A DNA stretch of 64,000 bases, taken from assembly GCA_030681895.1 (NCBI GenBank), contig JAUXRI010000225.1:59078-123077 (forward strand). Reading direction: 5' to 3'. Under the pieces are notes generated by a model. The model searched no databases. It saw only the letters and a program-made list of their open reading frames with translations, and was not told the origin of the DNA. Both the position numbers and the translations under genes were made by a program. Position 1 is the first letter of the stretch; each line of letters begins with the position of its first letter. The stretch comes from Myxococcales bacterium. GTDB lineage: Bacteria; Myxococcota; Myxococcia; Myxococcales; Myxococcaceae. Below are positions 19,084-30,930 of this stretch, one piece after another.

Positions 19084-20592
19084 CTACCGGCGGTGGTCGA
19101 CGATCTGCAGCTGCGTCTGCATGCCGCCGGGCGCCAGCAGCTTCGCCGACAGCGCGAAGTCCTGACCGACGGTGAGCTCGAGGCTGGGAGTGAGGTCGGG
19201 CGTGGTGCGCCACTCCTCCGAGATGTGCACCGAGCCGATGATCTCGCGGTCCACCGCGGTCTGGTCGAGCGACTCGAACACCAACAGCGGCACTGGCGCG
19301 CTCCAGGTGGGCAGCCCGTCGAGGAGCACCGTGCGGACACACGGCACCGGCGTGTTGGCGGCGATGACCTCGACGCTCCGCCCGCCGGGCAACATCACGC
19401 TGATGGGCATCGACACGACGTCGCTGAGCCCCGAGTTCTTCGTGCGCGAGAGGTTGCGGCCCAGAATCGCCGCGCCGACCGCGACGCCCAGCTCGGGGTG
19501 CACGTCTTTCTCCGACGACAGCCGCGAGAAGTGGCTGAGGCGGGTGCGAATCAGCGGCATGCGGGTCTGCCCGCCGACCAGCACCAGCTCGTCGATGTCT
19601 TTCGGGCTCAGCTTCGCGCGCGCGAGCACGTCGTCGCAGGCCGAGACACAGCGCTCCACGAGCGGCGTCACCAGGCGGTCGAGCTCATCGCGCGTCAGGG
19701 TCAGCTTCAGGTCGATGAAGCCGCCGTCGTCGCGCTGGGCCACCACGGGCACCCGCACCTCGACCGAGTCGATGCGCGAGAGCTGCACCTTCGCGTACTC
19801 GGCTGCGAGCGCGAGCCGCTGCATCACCGTGCGGTTCTCTCTCACCGAGACGCCGGCGGTCTGCTCGAGGTGCGTCGCGAACGCATCGGCCAGGCGCTCG
19901 TCGAAGTCGGAGCCACCGAGGAACGCGTCGCCGCCCGTCGCCAGCACCTTCACCACGCGGTTCTCCACGCGCATCACGGTGGCGTCGAAGGTGCCGCCGC
20001 CGAGGTCGAAGATGAGCACGGTCTGCGAGGGGCTGCGCAGGTTCGCGTAGAAGAGCGCCGCGGCGGTCGGCTCGTTCACCATCGCCAGCACCTTCATGCC
20101 GGCCTGCTCGGCGGCGCGGCGAACGGCGTCACGCTGCCGAACGCTCGCGTTGGCAGGCACCGTCATCACGCACTCGGTGAAGGCGTGGCCAGCCGTGCGG
20201 TGGGCGCGCGCGACGATGTCCTTGACGACGATGGCGGCCACGTCGACGAGGGGAATCATCTGCCCGTAGATGAGTGCGGCCGTGTAGCCGTCGCTCCCTT
20301 CGACGAGGTCGAACGCGAAGCGGTCTTTGTGGGCGGCGACGTACTCGGACTGGAAGCGGCGCCCGAGGAAACGCTTGGTGCCGAAGAGGGTGTGCTTGGC
20401 GTCATCGACGAGCTGCGTCTTCGCGGCCTGGCCCACGAGGCACTTCGTCGCGTCAGCCGAGGGGAACCACACCACCGAGGGCAGCACGGCCGACTTGTCG
20501 GCGACCTGCACCACCCGCAGCTTGCCGGTCGCGTCGAACCACGCTGCCGAGGTGTTGGTGGTGCCGAAGTCGATTCCCAGAACCGGCTGCAT
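19084..20592 (-). CDS. Short Hsp70-family ATPase
   Basis: A 502-residue Hsp70-like protein. The nucleotide-binding domain is complete: phosphate 1 motif GIDFGTTNTS at 6-15, phosphate 2 motif DLGGGTFDATV near 200, and the adenosine motif VGGQTRMP near 333. The region after about 390 is only some 115 residues long, so the beta substrate-binding part is present but the helical lid of DnaK (total about 630) is missing. No dnaJ or grpE is adjacent, which suggests a specialised chaperone rather than housekeeping DnaK. A GAGG Shine-Dalgarno precedes the ATG at 20592. Confidence 0.85.
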   Translation of the reverse strand: MQPVLGIDFGTTNTSAAWFDATGKLRVVQVADKSAVLPSVVWFPSADATKCLVGQAAKTQLVDDAKHTLFGTKRFLGRRFQSEYVAAHKDRFAFDLVEGSDGYTAALIYGQMIPLVDVAAIVVKDIVARAHRTAGHAFTECVMTVPANASVRQRDAVRRAAEQAGMKVLAMVNEPTAAALFYANLRSPSQTVLIFDLGGGTFDATVMRVENRVVKVLATGGDAFLGGSDFDERLADAFATHLEQTAGVSVRENRTVMQRLALAAEYAKVQLSRIDSVEVRVPVVAQRDDGGFIDLKLTLTRDELDRLVTPLVERCVSACDDVLARAKLSPKDIDELVLVGGQTRMPLIRTRLSHFSRLSSEKDVHPELGVAVGAAILGRNLSRTKNSGLSDVVSMPISVMLPGGRSVEVIAANTPVPCVRTVLLDGLPTWSAPVPLLVFESLDQTAVDREIIGSVHISEEWRTTPDLTPSLELTVGQDFALSAKLLAPGGMQTQLQIVDHRR

Positions 20593-20748
20593 CACACCTC
20601 GCAAAGAACGCTCACAGGGCCAACGCACGAGACGCTACTCGCCTCGCTCGCGCGACCCACGTGGAAAGTCGGGGTGGGCAGGTGTCGGCAGACCGCTCCA
20701 CTGCCTCGAAGCTTGTGTCCGTCGAGGTCCCGCGCTTTGCGTCGGGCC

Positions 20749-21639
20749 ATGCGCCTGGAGACGACCCTCTCGAAGAAGCTCGGCCTGAAGTACCCGTTCG
20801 TGGCCGCGCCGATGTTCCTCATCTCGAACAAAGAGATGCTGCTCGCCTCGGCCGAGGCCGGAATTCTCGGCTGCATGCCGTCGCTCAACGCGCGCACGCC
20901 TCAGGCGTTTCGGGACGACCTCGCGTGGGTTCGCGCGCGCACCGACAAGCCCATCGGCATCAACCTCACCATCGGGCTGACGCCGCCGGAGCGCATCGAG
21001 CAGGACCTGTCGACGTGCCTCGAGTTCGACGTGCCGGTCATCGTCACCAGCTACGGCAACCCGACCGAGGTGGTGAAGCGCGTGCACGAGAAGGGGCGGC
21101 TGGTGTTTCACGACGTCATCTCGTTGCACCACGGGAAGAAGGCCGTCGGCGCGGGCGTCGACGCCATCATCGCGGTGGGCGCGGGCGCCGGTGGACATGC
21201 AGGACGGATTTCTCCGTTCGTCCTCGTGCCGTGGCTCGCCGAAGAGCTGAAGGTGCCCATCATCGCGGCGGGCTGCATCTCTGATGGCCGGCAGGTGGTG
21301 GCGTCGCTCAGCCTTGGCGCGCAGCTCTGCTACCTGGGCACCCGCTTCATCGCGTCTTCAGAGTGTGGCGCGAGTGACGCGTACAAGCAGATGGTGGTGT
21401 CGTCGGGCCCGGAGGACGTCGTCTACACGGACGTGGTCTCGGGCATTCACGCCAACTTTCTCAAAGCCACCGTGCCCGAGAACTTCTCGGCCGACCGCTC
21501 ACCCGAAGGCGCGAAGCGCTGGAAAGACATCTGGAGCGCAGGGCAGGGCGTCGGGCTGGTGCACGCCGTCAAACCCATCGGCGCCATCGTGGAAGACCTT
21601 GCGCGTGAGGCGCACGACACGTTCTCTGCGCTGGGGTGA
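20749..21639 (+). CDS. Nitronate-monooxygenase-like flavin oxidoreductase
   Basis: A 296-residue TIM-barrel flavoenzyme of the NAD(P)H-dependent flavin oxidoreductase / 2-nitropropane dioxygenase family. Visible motifs are the N-terminal YPFVAAPMF, the GAGAGGHAG FMN-phosphate loop (about 143-151), and IIAAGCISDGRQV followed by GAQLCYLGTRF. Members use FMN to oxidise nitronates, or act as enoyl reductases. The start at 20749 begins the conserved N-terminus. It is divergent from the Hsp70 gene, with 156 bp between. Confidence 0.85.
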   Translation: MRLETTLSKKLGLKYPFVAAPMFLISNKEMLLASAEAGILGCMPSLNARTPQAFRDDLAWVRARTDKPIGINLTIGLTPPERIEQDLSTCLEFDVPVIVTSYGNPTEVVKRVHEKGRLVFHDVISLHHGKKAVGAGVDAIIAVGAGAGGHAGRISPFVLVPWLAEELKVPIIAAGCISDGRQVVASLSLGAQLCYLGTRFIASSECGASDAYKQMVVSSGPEDVVYTDVVSGIHANFLKATVPENFSADRSPEGAKRWKDIWSAGQGVGLVHAVKPIGAIVEDLAREAHDTFSALG

Positions 21640-21647
21640 CGGGTCCG

Positions 21648-22157
21648 TCAGGGCGCGCCGCGGGCGGCCTCGAGCAGCTTCTTCGCGCGCTCGGGCGTCG
21701 GCTCGCCAGTCTCGACCGCCATCAACTTTCCACCGGGGCCGAACGCGAACGCGAGGGTGCGCGCTTCGGGCACGCCCAGCGCCTTGCGCGTGACGCCGCC
21801 TTCGTCGAGCAACAGCCACACCCGTGAGGTCGGCCGGTACGACGCCTTCATCGTGGAGAGCACGAGCGGCCGGAACCACGACTGCGACATGTCCTCGAGC
21901 ATCACGAGGGCCGGGCCCTTGTCCTCCACGGGCAGCGAGTGGAGCGCGAGGCTCCAGGCCTTCTGGGCGTCTCCTTGTGAGTGCGTCGGCGCGGTGACCA
22001 CCACGACGGCGCCACGCGCAATGAGCTGCTCGTGGGTGAAGACACGGTCGAGCGGGTCGAGCAGCCGGAACGTCGGGAGCGCCTGAGCCCAGGGTTCTGC
22101 CGCGCTCGCGGCGCCGCTGATCAGCACGAACAACAGGGCGGCGACGACACGCATCAA
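21648..22157 (-). CDS. Secreted thioredoxin-fold-like protein without CxxC
   Basis: A 169-residue protein with a Sec signal peptide (cleavage probably after GAASA, near residue 19). The mature part has an alternating beta-alpha pattern and a final Gly-rich beta hairpin reminiscent of thioredoxin-like proteins, but I see no CxxC pair. It is therefore unlikely to be a disulfide oxidoreductase; a YtfJ-like or unrelated role is possible. It converges with the flavoenzyme gene and is divergent from the P450 gene. The start may be the second Met (22154). Confidence 0.6.
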   Translation of the reverse strand: MMRVVAALLFVLISGAASAAEPWAQALPTFRLLDPLDRVFTHEQLIARGAVVVVTAPTHSQGDAQKAWSLALHSLPVEDKGPALVMLEDMSQSWFRPLVLSTMKASYRPTSRVWLLLDEGGVTRKALGVPEARTLAFAFGPGGKLMAVETGEPTPERAKKLLEAARGAP

Positions 22158-22253
22158 GACGTCCGTTCTACCCGAGCGTCACCTGCGTCGCCCAGCCCCG
22201 GCCCAGCAATGAGGCGGCTCCCGCCTTCGAGACGGCGCTACCATCGACGCGCC

Positions 22254-23585
22254 ATGAGCGTTCCCCTGCTGAAAGAGACGCTGACGTTGAGCAACGCGCG
22301 AGCGATGGCGTCGAGCGCGCCCGACTTTCTGCTCGGCGCCGCGCGCAAGCTGGGCCCCAACCTGAAGGTCGGCGTCGGCCCCATCACGTTGACGGTGCTC
22401 GCCGAGCCGCAGGCGCTGCAGCAGGTGCTCCAGAAGAACGCGAAGGCGTGGGGCCGGGGCACGGCGGTCGACGCGATTCGCCCGCTGCTCGGCAACGGCC
22501 TGCCGCTGTCGGACCCGCCCCTCTGGCTCACGCAGCGCCGCACCATGCAGCCCTCGTTTCATCGCGCGCAGGGGCCGAACTGGGTGCACACGATGCGGGA
22601 GGTCGCTGCGAAGTCGCTCGACGCGCTGACGCCGGGCGCCGAACTCACCACCCGCCACCTGATGATGACGCTGGCCCGCGACATCATCGTGCGCGCGATG
22701 TTCTCGCAGTCGCTGGGCGCCGACACGACCCCGTACGACGAGGCCTTCGGCGTGGTGGAGGACTACGTCTCGACGACGATGATTCCCGGCAAGCTCCCGC
22801 TGTGGGTGCCGACGCCGAAACACCTGCGCTTCAAGCGGGCCGTGACGTTCCTCCACGAGAACATCCAGCGCGTCATCGACGACCGGCGAAGGGAAGACAC
22901 GCCGACGTCGGACCTCCTCACGCTGCTCATCAAGGCCCGCGACCCCGAGACGGGCGACGCGATGAGCGACCAGCAGCTGCGCGACGAGGTGATGAACATC
23001 TTCTTCGCCGGCCACGAGACGACCGCCAACCTGATGACGTGGACGGTGTTCCTGCTCTCGCAGCACCCCGCCATGCTCGAGAAGGTCGAGGCGGAAGTGC
23101 AGACGGTGCTCGGTCAGCGCGCGCCCGAGCCAGAGGACATACCGAAGCTCACCGCGCTCAACCGCGTCATTCGTGAGGCGCTGCGGCTCTACCCGCCGGC
23201 GTGGCTCTTCGCGCGCCAGGCCTTCGAAGACACCGAGGTCGCCGGCGAGCGCTTCACGAAGGGCCAGGTGGTGCTGGTGCTGCCGTACGTCACGCACCGG
23301 CTGCCGACGTTGTGGAGCGAGCCCGACACGTTCGACCCGGAGCGCTTCGCGGCCGAGTCCTCCACCGACGCCACCGTGTGGAAGTACGCGTACCTTCCGT
23401 TCGGCGCGGGGCCGCACGTGTGCATCGGCAATCACTTCGCGTTGCTCGAGGCTGCGGTGGTGCTGGCGATGCTGCTCCAGCGCGGGCGGCTCGAGGTGCT
23501 GCGGCCCGAGGCCGTGCGGCCGAAGATGGGCGCGACGCTGTTCGTTGGAAACGGGCTGCCTGCCCGGTTCGCGCCGCGCGGCTGA
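22254..23585 (+). CDS. Cytochrome P450
   Basis: A 443-residue soluble P450. The I-helix oxygen-activating motif AGHETT is at 252-257, the ExxR pair at E308/R311, and the haem loop FGAGPHVCIG at 383-392 with the axial thiolate Cys390. There is no N-terminal membrane anchor. The sequence is nearer to CYP102/CYP4-like fatty-acid hydroxylases than to small bacterial CYP107 types, going by the SFHR-x-x-GP and FLLSQHP segments. It lacks a fused reductase, and no ferredoxin gene is adjacent. The likely substrate is a lipid or terpenoid, by inference only. Confidence 0.92.
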   Translation: MSVPLLKETLTLSNARAMASSAPDFLLGAARKLGPNLKVGVGPITLTVLAEPQALQQVLQKNAKAWGRGTAVDAIRPLLGNGLPLSDPPLWLTQRRTMQPSFHRAQGPNWVHTMREVAAKSLDALTPGAELTTRHLMMTLARDIIVRAMFSQSLGADTTPYDEAFGVVEDYVSTTMIPGKLPLWVPTPKHLRFKRAVTFLHENIQRVIDDRRREDTPTSDLLTLLIKARDPETGDAMSDQQLRDEVMNIFFAGHETTANLMTWTVFLLSQHPAMLEKVEAEVQTVLGQRAPEPEDIPKLTALNRVIREALRLYPPAWLFARQAFEDTEVAGERFTKGQVVLVLPYVTHRLPTLWSEPDTFDPERFAAESSTDATVWKYAYLPFGAGPHVCIGNHFALLEAAVVLAMLLQRGRLEVLRPEAVRPKMGATLFVGNGLPARFAPRG

Positions 23586-23713
23586 GTTTCGAAATCCGAG
23601 GCCGGAAGCGCCTCTGCAGCTCTCTGGAGCCGCAACACGTCGAGACTCTTCAGAATACAGGTGTTCCGGAACGCGACGGACAGCGGGTCGGGCTGGCGTG
23701 TCTCTCAGGCACC

Positions 23714-24937
23714 ATGTCGCGACTCATCGCTGCGCTCCTGCTCCTGGTCGTGCCTGCCTGCTCCTCGTCGACCGCCTTCATCGATGACGGCGATGGCGTC
23801 GAGGTGGTGGCCGGTGGCTTGACGACCGAGGTCCCGGCGGGCACCGAGTTGGTCGCGGCCGGGTACGTGAGTCTGCTGCTGGAGCCAGACCCGACGGCGT
23901 ATCGGCTCGAGAAGGTGGTGCCCCGCACCCGGCTCATCGCCGCGGGTGGCCCGCTCCGGAAAGGCTACCTGCAGCTCGTTCGTGGAGACTTCATCGTCTG
24001 GGGCCTCGCCTCGAAGCTCCAGGTGATTCGAATTCCCGACGCCGGCGCCGACGCGGGGCGCGAGCCGGTGGATGGCGGCGTCTTCGTGCGCGATGGCGGA
24101 TCGTTCGACGTCGATGCCGGATGGGTCGACGTCGCCGACGCCGGAGCGCCGACTGTCATTCGTGTCATCGCCGCCAACCTCACCTCGGGGCCGGCGCAGA
24201 GCTACGAAGCAGCTGGCACCCGACTGCTGCAGACGCTGCAGGGCGACGTGGTGGCGCTCCAGGAGTTCAACGTCGGTGACAACCAGGACTCGACGCTGCG
24301 CGCGTGGGTCGGCCAGACCTTCGGGCCCGAGTTCCACTACGTGCGCGGCAGCAGCGCGGGCCCGTACCCGATTCCGAACGGCATCGTGACGCGGCTCCCT
24401 CTGCTCGCGTCGGGCGAGTGGATCGACCCTCGCGTGACGAATCGCACCTTCACCTGGGCGCGCCTCGACGTACCCGGCACTGCGGAACTCTGGGTCGTCT
24501 CGGTGCACCTGCTCACCTCGGGCGAGACGGCGCGCGCGGACGAGGCCAACGCCCTCATGGTGGAGTTGCGGCGAGCGGTGCCTGCAGGCGACCACGTCGT
24601 CATCGCGGGAGACTTCAACACCACGCGCCGCAGCGAGCCCTGCTTGTCGACCCTCGCAGCCATCGCCACCGCAGGCGTTGGCAGCGCGTTCCCGACCGAT
24701 GGGAGCAACGGCAACACCAACGCGTCGCGAGGGAAGCCGTACGACCACGTGCTGGCCTCGGACTCGTTGCGTGCGCTGGAGCGGCCGGTGCGGCTGGGGA
24801 GCCGCCAGTTCCCCAACGGGCTGGTGTTCGACTCACGAACGTGGACGCCGCTCACCGACGCGCCACCCGCCCGCTACGAAGACAGCGCTGCGTTCAACAT
24901 GCAGCACATGCCCGTGGTGCGAGCGTTCGAGCTGTGA
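23714..24937 (+). CDS. Exported endonuclease/exonuclease/phosphatase-family lipoprotein
   Basis: A 407-residue lipoprotein (signal ending VPAC, Cys16). A beta-rich N-terminal domain (about 20-105) is joined by an Asp/Ala/Gly-rich linker (about 108-145) to a C-terminal EEP domain. The metal and catalytic motifs are visible: QEFN near 183, AGDFNT near 300, a KPYDHVL segment near 345 and a final QHMPVV His motif. Members are Mg-dependent phosphodiesterases acting on nucleic acids or phospholipid head groups. The location would be the cell surface or periplasm. The stop is one base from the end of the convergent metH gene. Confidence 0.8.
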   Translation: MSRLIAALLLLVVPACSSSTAFIDDGDGVEVVAGGLTTEVPAGTELVAAGYVSLLLEPDPTAYRLEKVVPRTRLIAAGGPLRKGYLQLVRGDFIVWGLASKLQVIRIPDAGADAGREPVDGGVFVRDGGSFDVDAGWVDVADAGAPTVIRVIAANLTSGPAQSYEAAGTRLLQTLQGDVVALQEFNVGDNQDSTLRAWVGQTFGPEFHYVRGSSAGPYPIPNGIVTRLPLLASGEWIDPRVTNRTFTWARLDVPGTAELWVVSVHLLTSGETARADEANALMVELRRAVPAGDHVVIAGDFNTTRRSEPCLSTLAAIATAGVGSAFPTDGSNGNTNASRGKPYDHVLASDSLRALERPVRLGSRQFPNGLVFDSRTWTPLTDAPPARYEDSAAFNMQHMPVVRAFEL

Positions 24938-24938
24938 G

Positions 24939-27620
<2,682 letters not shown>

Positions 27621-27635
27621 GGGCGTTTTCGCTCG

Positions 27636-28697
27636 TCAGGAGATGGTGAGGGGCTCGAGGCCCGAGAGGCGTTGAATGGCGTGCGGAGCGCCGACGATGT
27701 GAGGGCGGGTCGACTTCACGGCGGTGGCGATGGCGGCGATGTGCGCGGGCGTCGAGCCGCAGCAGCCACCGACGAGGTTGAGCCAGCCCTGCTTCGCGAA
27801 GTCGCCGAGCACCTCGGCCATGTCGGCGGGCGTCTCGTCGTAGCCGCCGAAGGCGTTGGGCAGGCCGGCGTTCGGGTAGCAGCTGACGTAACACTCGGCG
27901 ATGTGCGCGAGCTCTTCGACGTAGGGGCGCATGTCTTTGCCGCCGAGCGCGCAGTTGATGCCGACCGAGAACGGCTTCGCGTGCCGAATCGAGTTGTAGA
28001 AGGCGCTGATGGTCTGGCCCGAGAGCGTGCGGCCCGAGCGGTCGGTGATGGTGACCGACACCATCAAGGGCACGCGGATGCCGACCTCGTCGAACACGGC
28101 CTCGATGGCGAAGAGCGCAGCCTTGCAATTGAGCGTGTCGAAGATGGTCTCGACGAGGAGCGCGTCGACGCCGCCCTTCAGCAGCGCGCGCACCTGCTCG
28201 GTGTACGCGTCGACGACCTGCTGCCACGTCACGGCGCGGAACTCGGGGCGGTTCACGTCGGGCGAGAGTGACAGCGTGCGGTTGAGGGGCCCGATGGCGC
28301 CAGCGACGAAGCACTTGCGGCCCGGGGTCTTCGCCTCGGCCTTCTCGGCAGCCCGGCGCGCACACGCCACCGCAGCGAGGTTCAGTTCGGTGACGATGCT
28401 CTCGAGCTTGTAGTCAGCCTGCGCGATGGAGGTGGCGCTGAAGGTGTTCGTCTCGGCGATGTCGGAGCCCGCGTCGAAGTACTGCAGGTGAATCGACTCG
28501 ATGACGTCAGGGCGCGTGAGGCAGAGCAGCTCGTTGTTGCCTTTGACGTCGTGCGCGTGCGCTTTGAAGCGCTCGCCACGGAAGTCGGCCTCTTCGAGCT
28601 TGAAGGTCTGCACCATCGAGCCCATCGCGCCGTCGAGCACGGCGATCCGGTCTTTGAAGAGCTGCTCGAGGGCTTGCGTGCGGGTGGGGGTCGTCAT
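27636..28697 (-). CDS. metH: Methionine synthase, homocysteine-binding module
   Basis: A 353-residue homocysteine S-methyltransferase domain equal to MetH module 1. The zinc ligands are C249 (in GINCALGG) and C312/C313 (in GGCCGS), which activate the homocysteine thiolate. The domain starts at MTTPTRTQAL with a GGAG ribosome-binding site 10 bp before the ATG at 28697. It stops 15 bp before the second metH gene and starts 20 bp after the ArsR-methyltransferase gene, which indicates one operon. Alone it has no methyl donor site, so it must dock with the product of the next gene. Confidence 0.93.
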   Translation of the reverse strand: MTTPTRTQALEQLFKDRIAVLDGAMGSMVQTFKLEEADFRGERFKAHAHDVKGNNELLCLTRPDVIESIHLQYFDAGSDIAETNTFSATSIAQADYKLESIVTELNLAAVACARRAAEKAEAKTPGRKCFVAGAIGPLNRTLSLSPDVNRPEFRAVTWQQVVDAYTEQVRALLKGGVDALLVETIFDTLNCKAALFAIEAVFDEVGIRVPLMVSVTITDRSGRTLSGQTISAFYNSIRHAKPFSVGINCALGGKDMRPYVEELAHIAECYVSCYPNAGLPNAFGGYDETPADMAEVLGDFAKQGWLNLVGGCCGSTPAHIAAIATAVKSTRPHIVGAPHAIQRLSGLEPLTIS

Positions 28698-28717
28698 GGA
28701 GGTCTCCAGAATGAACG

Positions 28718-29647
28718 TCAGGCGCGCGCTTCCTTCGCGGGACGCTTCGACGGCCGGGCAGGGCGGGTCGCGGTGAGCAGGAAGGCGCGGAACGGTGAGC
28801 TGCCGTCGCGAGGGGTGGGCGTGATGGTGACGTCGGTGAAGCCCGCAGCGCTCAGCGCGCTTTCGAGGAGCGCAGGCTCGAAGCCCAGGTGCTGGTGCCC
28901 GAGCCGCGCCTTCACCCACGTCTCGGTATGCGGGAGCAGCTCCATCACCACGAGCCGGCCTCCGGGCTTGAGCAGCTGCGCGGCCTGGGTCAACACGGCG
29001 GCCGGGTCGCTCACGTGATGCAGGCTCTGGGAGATGACCACGAGGTCGTGCTTCGGCAGGCCCGTGGGGAGGTCGTGGAGGTCGGCCTCGACGAACGTGA
29101 CGTTGGTGCGCCGCTCGCGGGAGAGCCGCGCCTTCGCCTGCTCCAGCGCCTGCGGGCTCTTGTCGATGGCGGTGACGTGGCGGGCCCAGCCCGAGAGCTC
29201 CTGCGTCAGCACGCCCGAGCCACACCCGAAGTCGGCGACCTCGAGCTTCGGCAGCAGTGACGCGAGCGCCGAGGCCCACAGCAGCCACGACTGGCCGGGC
29301 TCCAGCAGCTTCTCGTTGAGCGTGTGCCGGTCTTCTCGTCGGCGGAGGAGTTCCGTCAGCCGCGCCTGGTCGCCGTGCACGTCCTCGGACTCACGCGCGA
29401 GACGAATGAGCGGCCAGCGCGCGTCGGTCGCGTCGACGGCGAGCGAGTAATAGGTGAAGCCGCCCACGCGCTCTTCGCGGATCAGCTCGAGGCCTTTGAG
29501 CTTCGCGAGGTGGTGCGAAGCCGACGACTGCGCCACGCCGATGAGCGAGACGACCTCGGTCACGTTGAGCCGGGCCGCCGCCACCAGCCGCAAGATGCGC
29601 AGCCGCGTCGGGTCACCCAGGGCGTGGAACGTCTCGGACAGCTCCAT
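28718..29647 (-). CDS. ArsR-type regulator fused to SAM-dependent methyltransferase
   Basis: A 309-residue fusion. Residues 1-90 are a winged helix-turn-helix of the ArsR type, with the recognition helix in SSASHHLAKL (41-50). The metal-binding cysteines of classical ArsR are not visible. Residues about 110-300 are a class I methyltransferase with motif I VADFGCGSG at 137-145. Similar fusions are found beside methionine-cycle genes, and it lies first in an operon with both metH genes. It may sense SAM or SAH through the methyltransferase domain and repress the operon; that is inference. A near-palindrome lies directly before its ATG. Confidence 0.85.
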   Translation of the reverse strand: MELSETFHALGDPTRLRILRLVAAARLNVTEVVSLIGVAQSSASHHLAKLKGLELIREERVGGFTYYSLAVDATDARWPLIRLARESEDVHGDQARLTELLRRREDRHTLNEKLLEPGQSWLLWASALASLLPKLEVADFGCGSGVLTQELSGWARHVTAIDKSPQALEQAKARLSRERRTNVTFVEADLHDLPTGLPKHDLVVISQSLHHVSDPAAVLTQAAQLLKPGGRLVVMELLPHTETWVKARLGHQHLGFEPALLESALSAAGFTDVTITPTPRDGSSPFRAFLLTATRPARPSKRPAKEARA

Positions 29648-29652
29648 ATCGG

Positions 29653-29674
29653 TATATCGATGTACGTCGATATA
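29653..29674. promoter_or_regulatory. Near-palindromic operator candidate before metH operon
   Basis: A 22-bp inverted repeat with arms TATATCGA and TCGATATA, mismatched only at one symmetric pair around the centre. A further ATATCG copy lies at 29646-29651, overlapping the start codon of the ArsR-methyltransferase gene. The site sits 6 to 27 bp upstream of the ATG, where binding would block transcription start or ribosome access. It suits a dimeric ArsR-type repressor that regulates itself and the operon. Confidence 0.55.
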
Positions 29675-30402
29675 GGACTGGGCGCAAGCCGATGATCAGC
29701 CCGGTCGGGGCCGGGTGGATCACGCCGGTGCCGCAGGAGGGTCACGAAGGAGCGGTCTCCGAGCACGAGGGAGCGACGGCTCGCGGGTGTGTCGCCGCTC
29801 GCACCAGTGCCGCAGGGAGTGTCACGAATGGGGTGGTCTTCGACCCTGCAGCGACGCACGACGAGCGACAGCTTGTTGAGCGCGAGGGCCCGTCAAGGGG
29901 GCTCCGAAGCCTCGAGTGTCGAGAAGTCGCCAAGGAAGGGCGCGCACTCCGTGGTGGCTTGACCACCACGCGCACAGAAGACGGGTGCGAGGGCCGAGTG
30001 CGCTGCCCGCAACATCAGCACGCTCTCGATGAGGGGAACCCGCGTCGCCCGGCTCCTTGAGCGTCACGCGTCGGGGTCGAGAGCCGGCAGCGCTTCTCTG
30101 AACACGTCTCGCGCGAGACACGGGGCGGTTCGCAGTTGACGCATTTTCAGGTCAACCGCGAGCTCACTGGAGTCCCGGACGAGACGTGTTTCGGGAAGCG
30201 CCCGCCCGCGAGGGGGCACGAGCATCGCCAATTCCATCTGGCCTTCGCCCCTCGAGGCTTGCACGCACCTTCACCGCTGCCTTCACCCTGGAGCCGTGGT
30301 CTTGGCGGGCCTTGCTTCCACGCGGTGTCATCGGCACTCGAGCCTCCGGCGCCGACGACGTGCACCCAGACGGACTCCACGGCCGCTCATCGACAGCCCG
30401 TG
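29675..30402. other. Gene-poor stretch with two related short repeats
   Basis: No convincing gene is found in these 730 bp. Short frames exist on both strands, but their codon use and composition do not support coding. Two similar segments of about 38 bp (29725-29763 and 29803-29845) share GTGCCGCAGG and GTCACGAA blocks and differ at about a fifth of positions. A perfect 8-bp hairpin (CGTGGTGG, loop CTTGA) is at 29950-29970, without a U-tract. The stretch at about 30250-30320 looks like a worn GC-rich interspersed repeat. Confidence 0.5.
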
Positions 30403-30930
30403 TCATCCAGACGCGCACCGCTCGTCTTCCCCGTCGTCTTCGCCGTCGTCCTCGTCGGAGTTCGACGCTGGCGGGTCGACGCGCACCGCCATGGGAGTGC
30501 ACTCGAGCTGGGCGCCGATGTCCTCGGCCGACCCCAGCGACCCATAGTCGTTTCGCAGGCGGGCGCTGCGCTGCACCTGCTTCACCCAGCACCATGCCTC
30601 GACGCTCGCGAGGCCCACCAGGAAGTCGTCGAGCCACGACACCGGCGGCAGCCACCCACCCAGCGCGAGCCCCCACACGACGACCGGCACCGCGAACCAG
30701 GCGGCCGGGTGGAGTGGGGTGCCGCTGCGAAGCTCATCGAGGCGTCGCTGCCGTTCCCGGTGCGCATCGAGGCGCCGTCGCAGCGCCGACGCGGTCCGTT
30801 CGAAGCGCGCGACTTCTTCCTGAAGCGATCGAAGGCGCGCGTCATCGGCAGGCTCGGGCGCTGGCGCTGCCAGCTCGTCGCGGTGGTGGGCCTGCGCCGC
30901 CTCGAGTCGTTCGCGAAGGGCCCGACTCAC
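30403..30930 (-). CDS. Hypothetical membrane protein with coiled-coil N-terminus
   Basis: A 175-residue protein. Residues 1-70 are highly charged with heptad-like Leu spacing, suggesting a coiled coil. One or two hydrophobic segments follow (about 76-110), and the C-terminus is very acidic, with a run of Asp/Glu/Gly. No family is recognised. It overlaps the preceding gene by 4 bp (ATGA), and both have the same coiled-coil-plus-membrane design, so they probably act together. Confidence 0.6.
   Translation of the reverse strand: MSRALRERLEAAQAHHRDELAAPAPEPADDARLRSLQEEVARFERTASALRRRLDAHRERQRRLDELRSGTPLHPAAWFAVPVVVWGLALGGWLPPVSWLDDFLVGLASVEAWCWVKQVQRSARLRNDYGSLGSAEDIGAQLECTPMAVRVDPPASNSDEDDGEDDGEDERCASG

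Noticed and set aside
18919..20748. Very long plus-strand open frame running through the GT22 end and Hsp70 gene into the flavoenzyme
   Set aside because: It is the antisense shadow of the Hsp70 gene, Arg/His/Glu-rich without motifs; the real flavoenzyme start is at 20749.
29648..29700. SAM or cobalamin riboswitch before the metH operon
   Set aside because: The distance between the palindrome and the start codon leaves no room, and no conserved riboswitch core is seen upstream.
29692..30060. Plus-strand frame of 122 codons in the gene-poor stretch
   Set aside because: Composition is not coding-like, there is no ribosome-binding site, and it spans the two degenerate repeats.
30064..30264. 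Minus-strand frame of 66 codons
   Set aside because: Short, no recognisable domain, no ribosome-binding site and mixed codon use.
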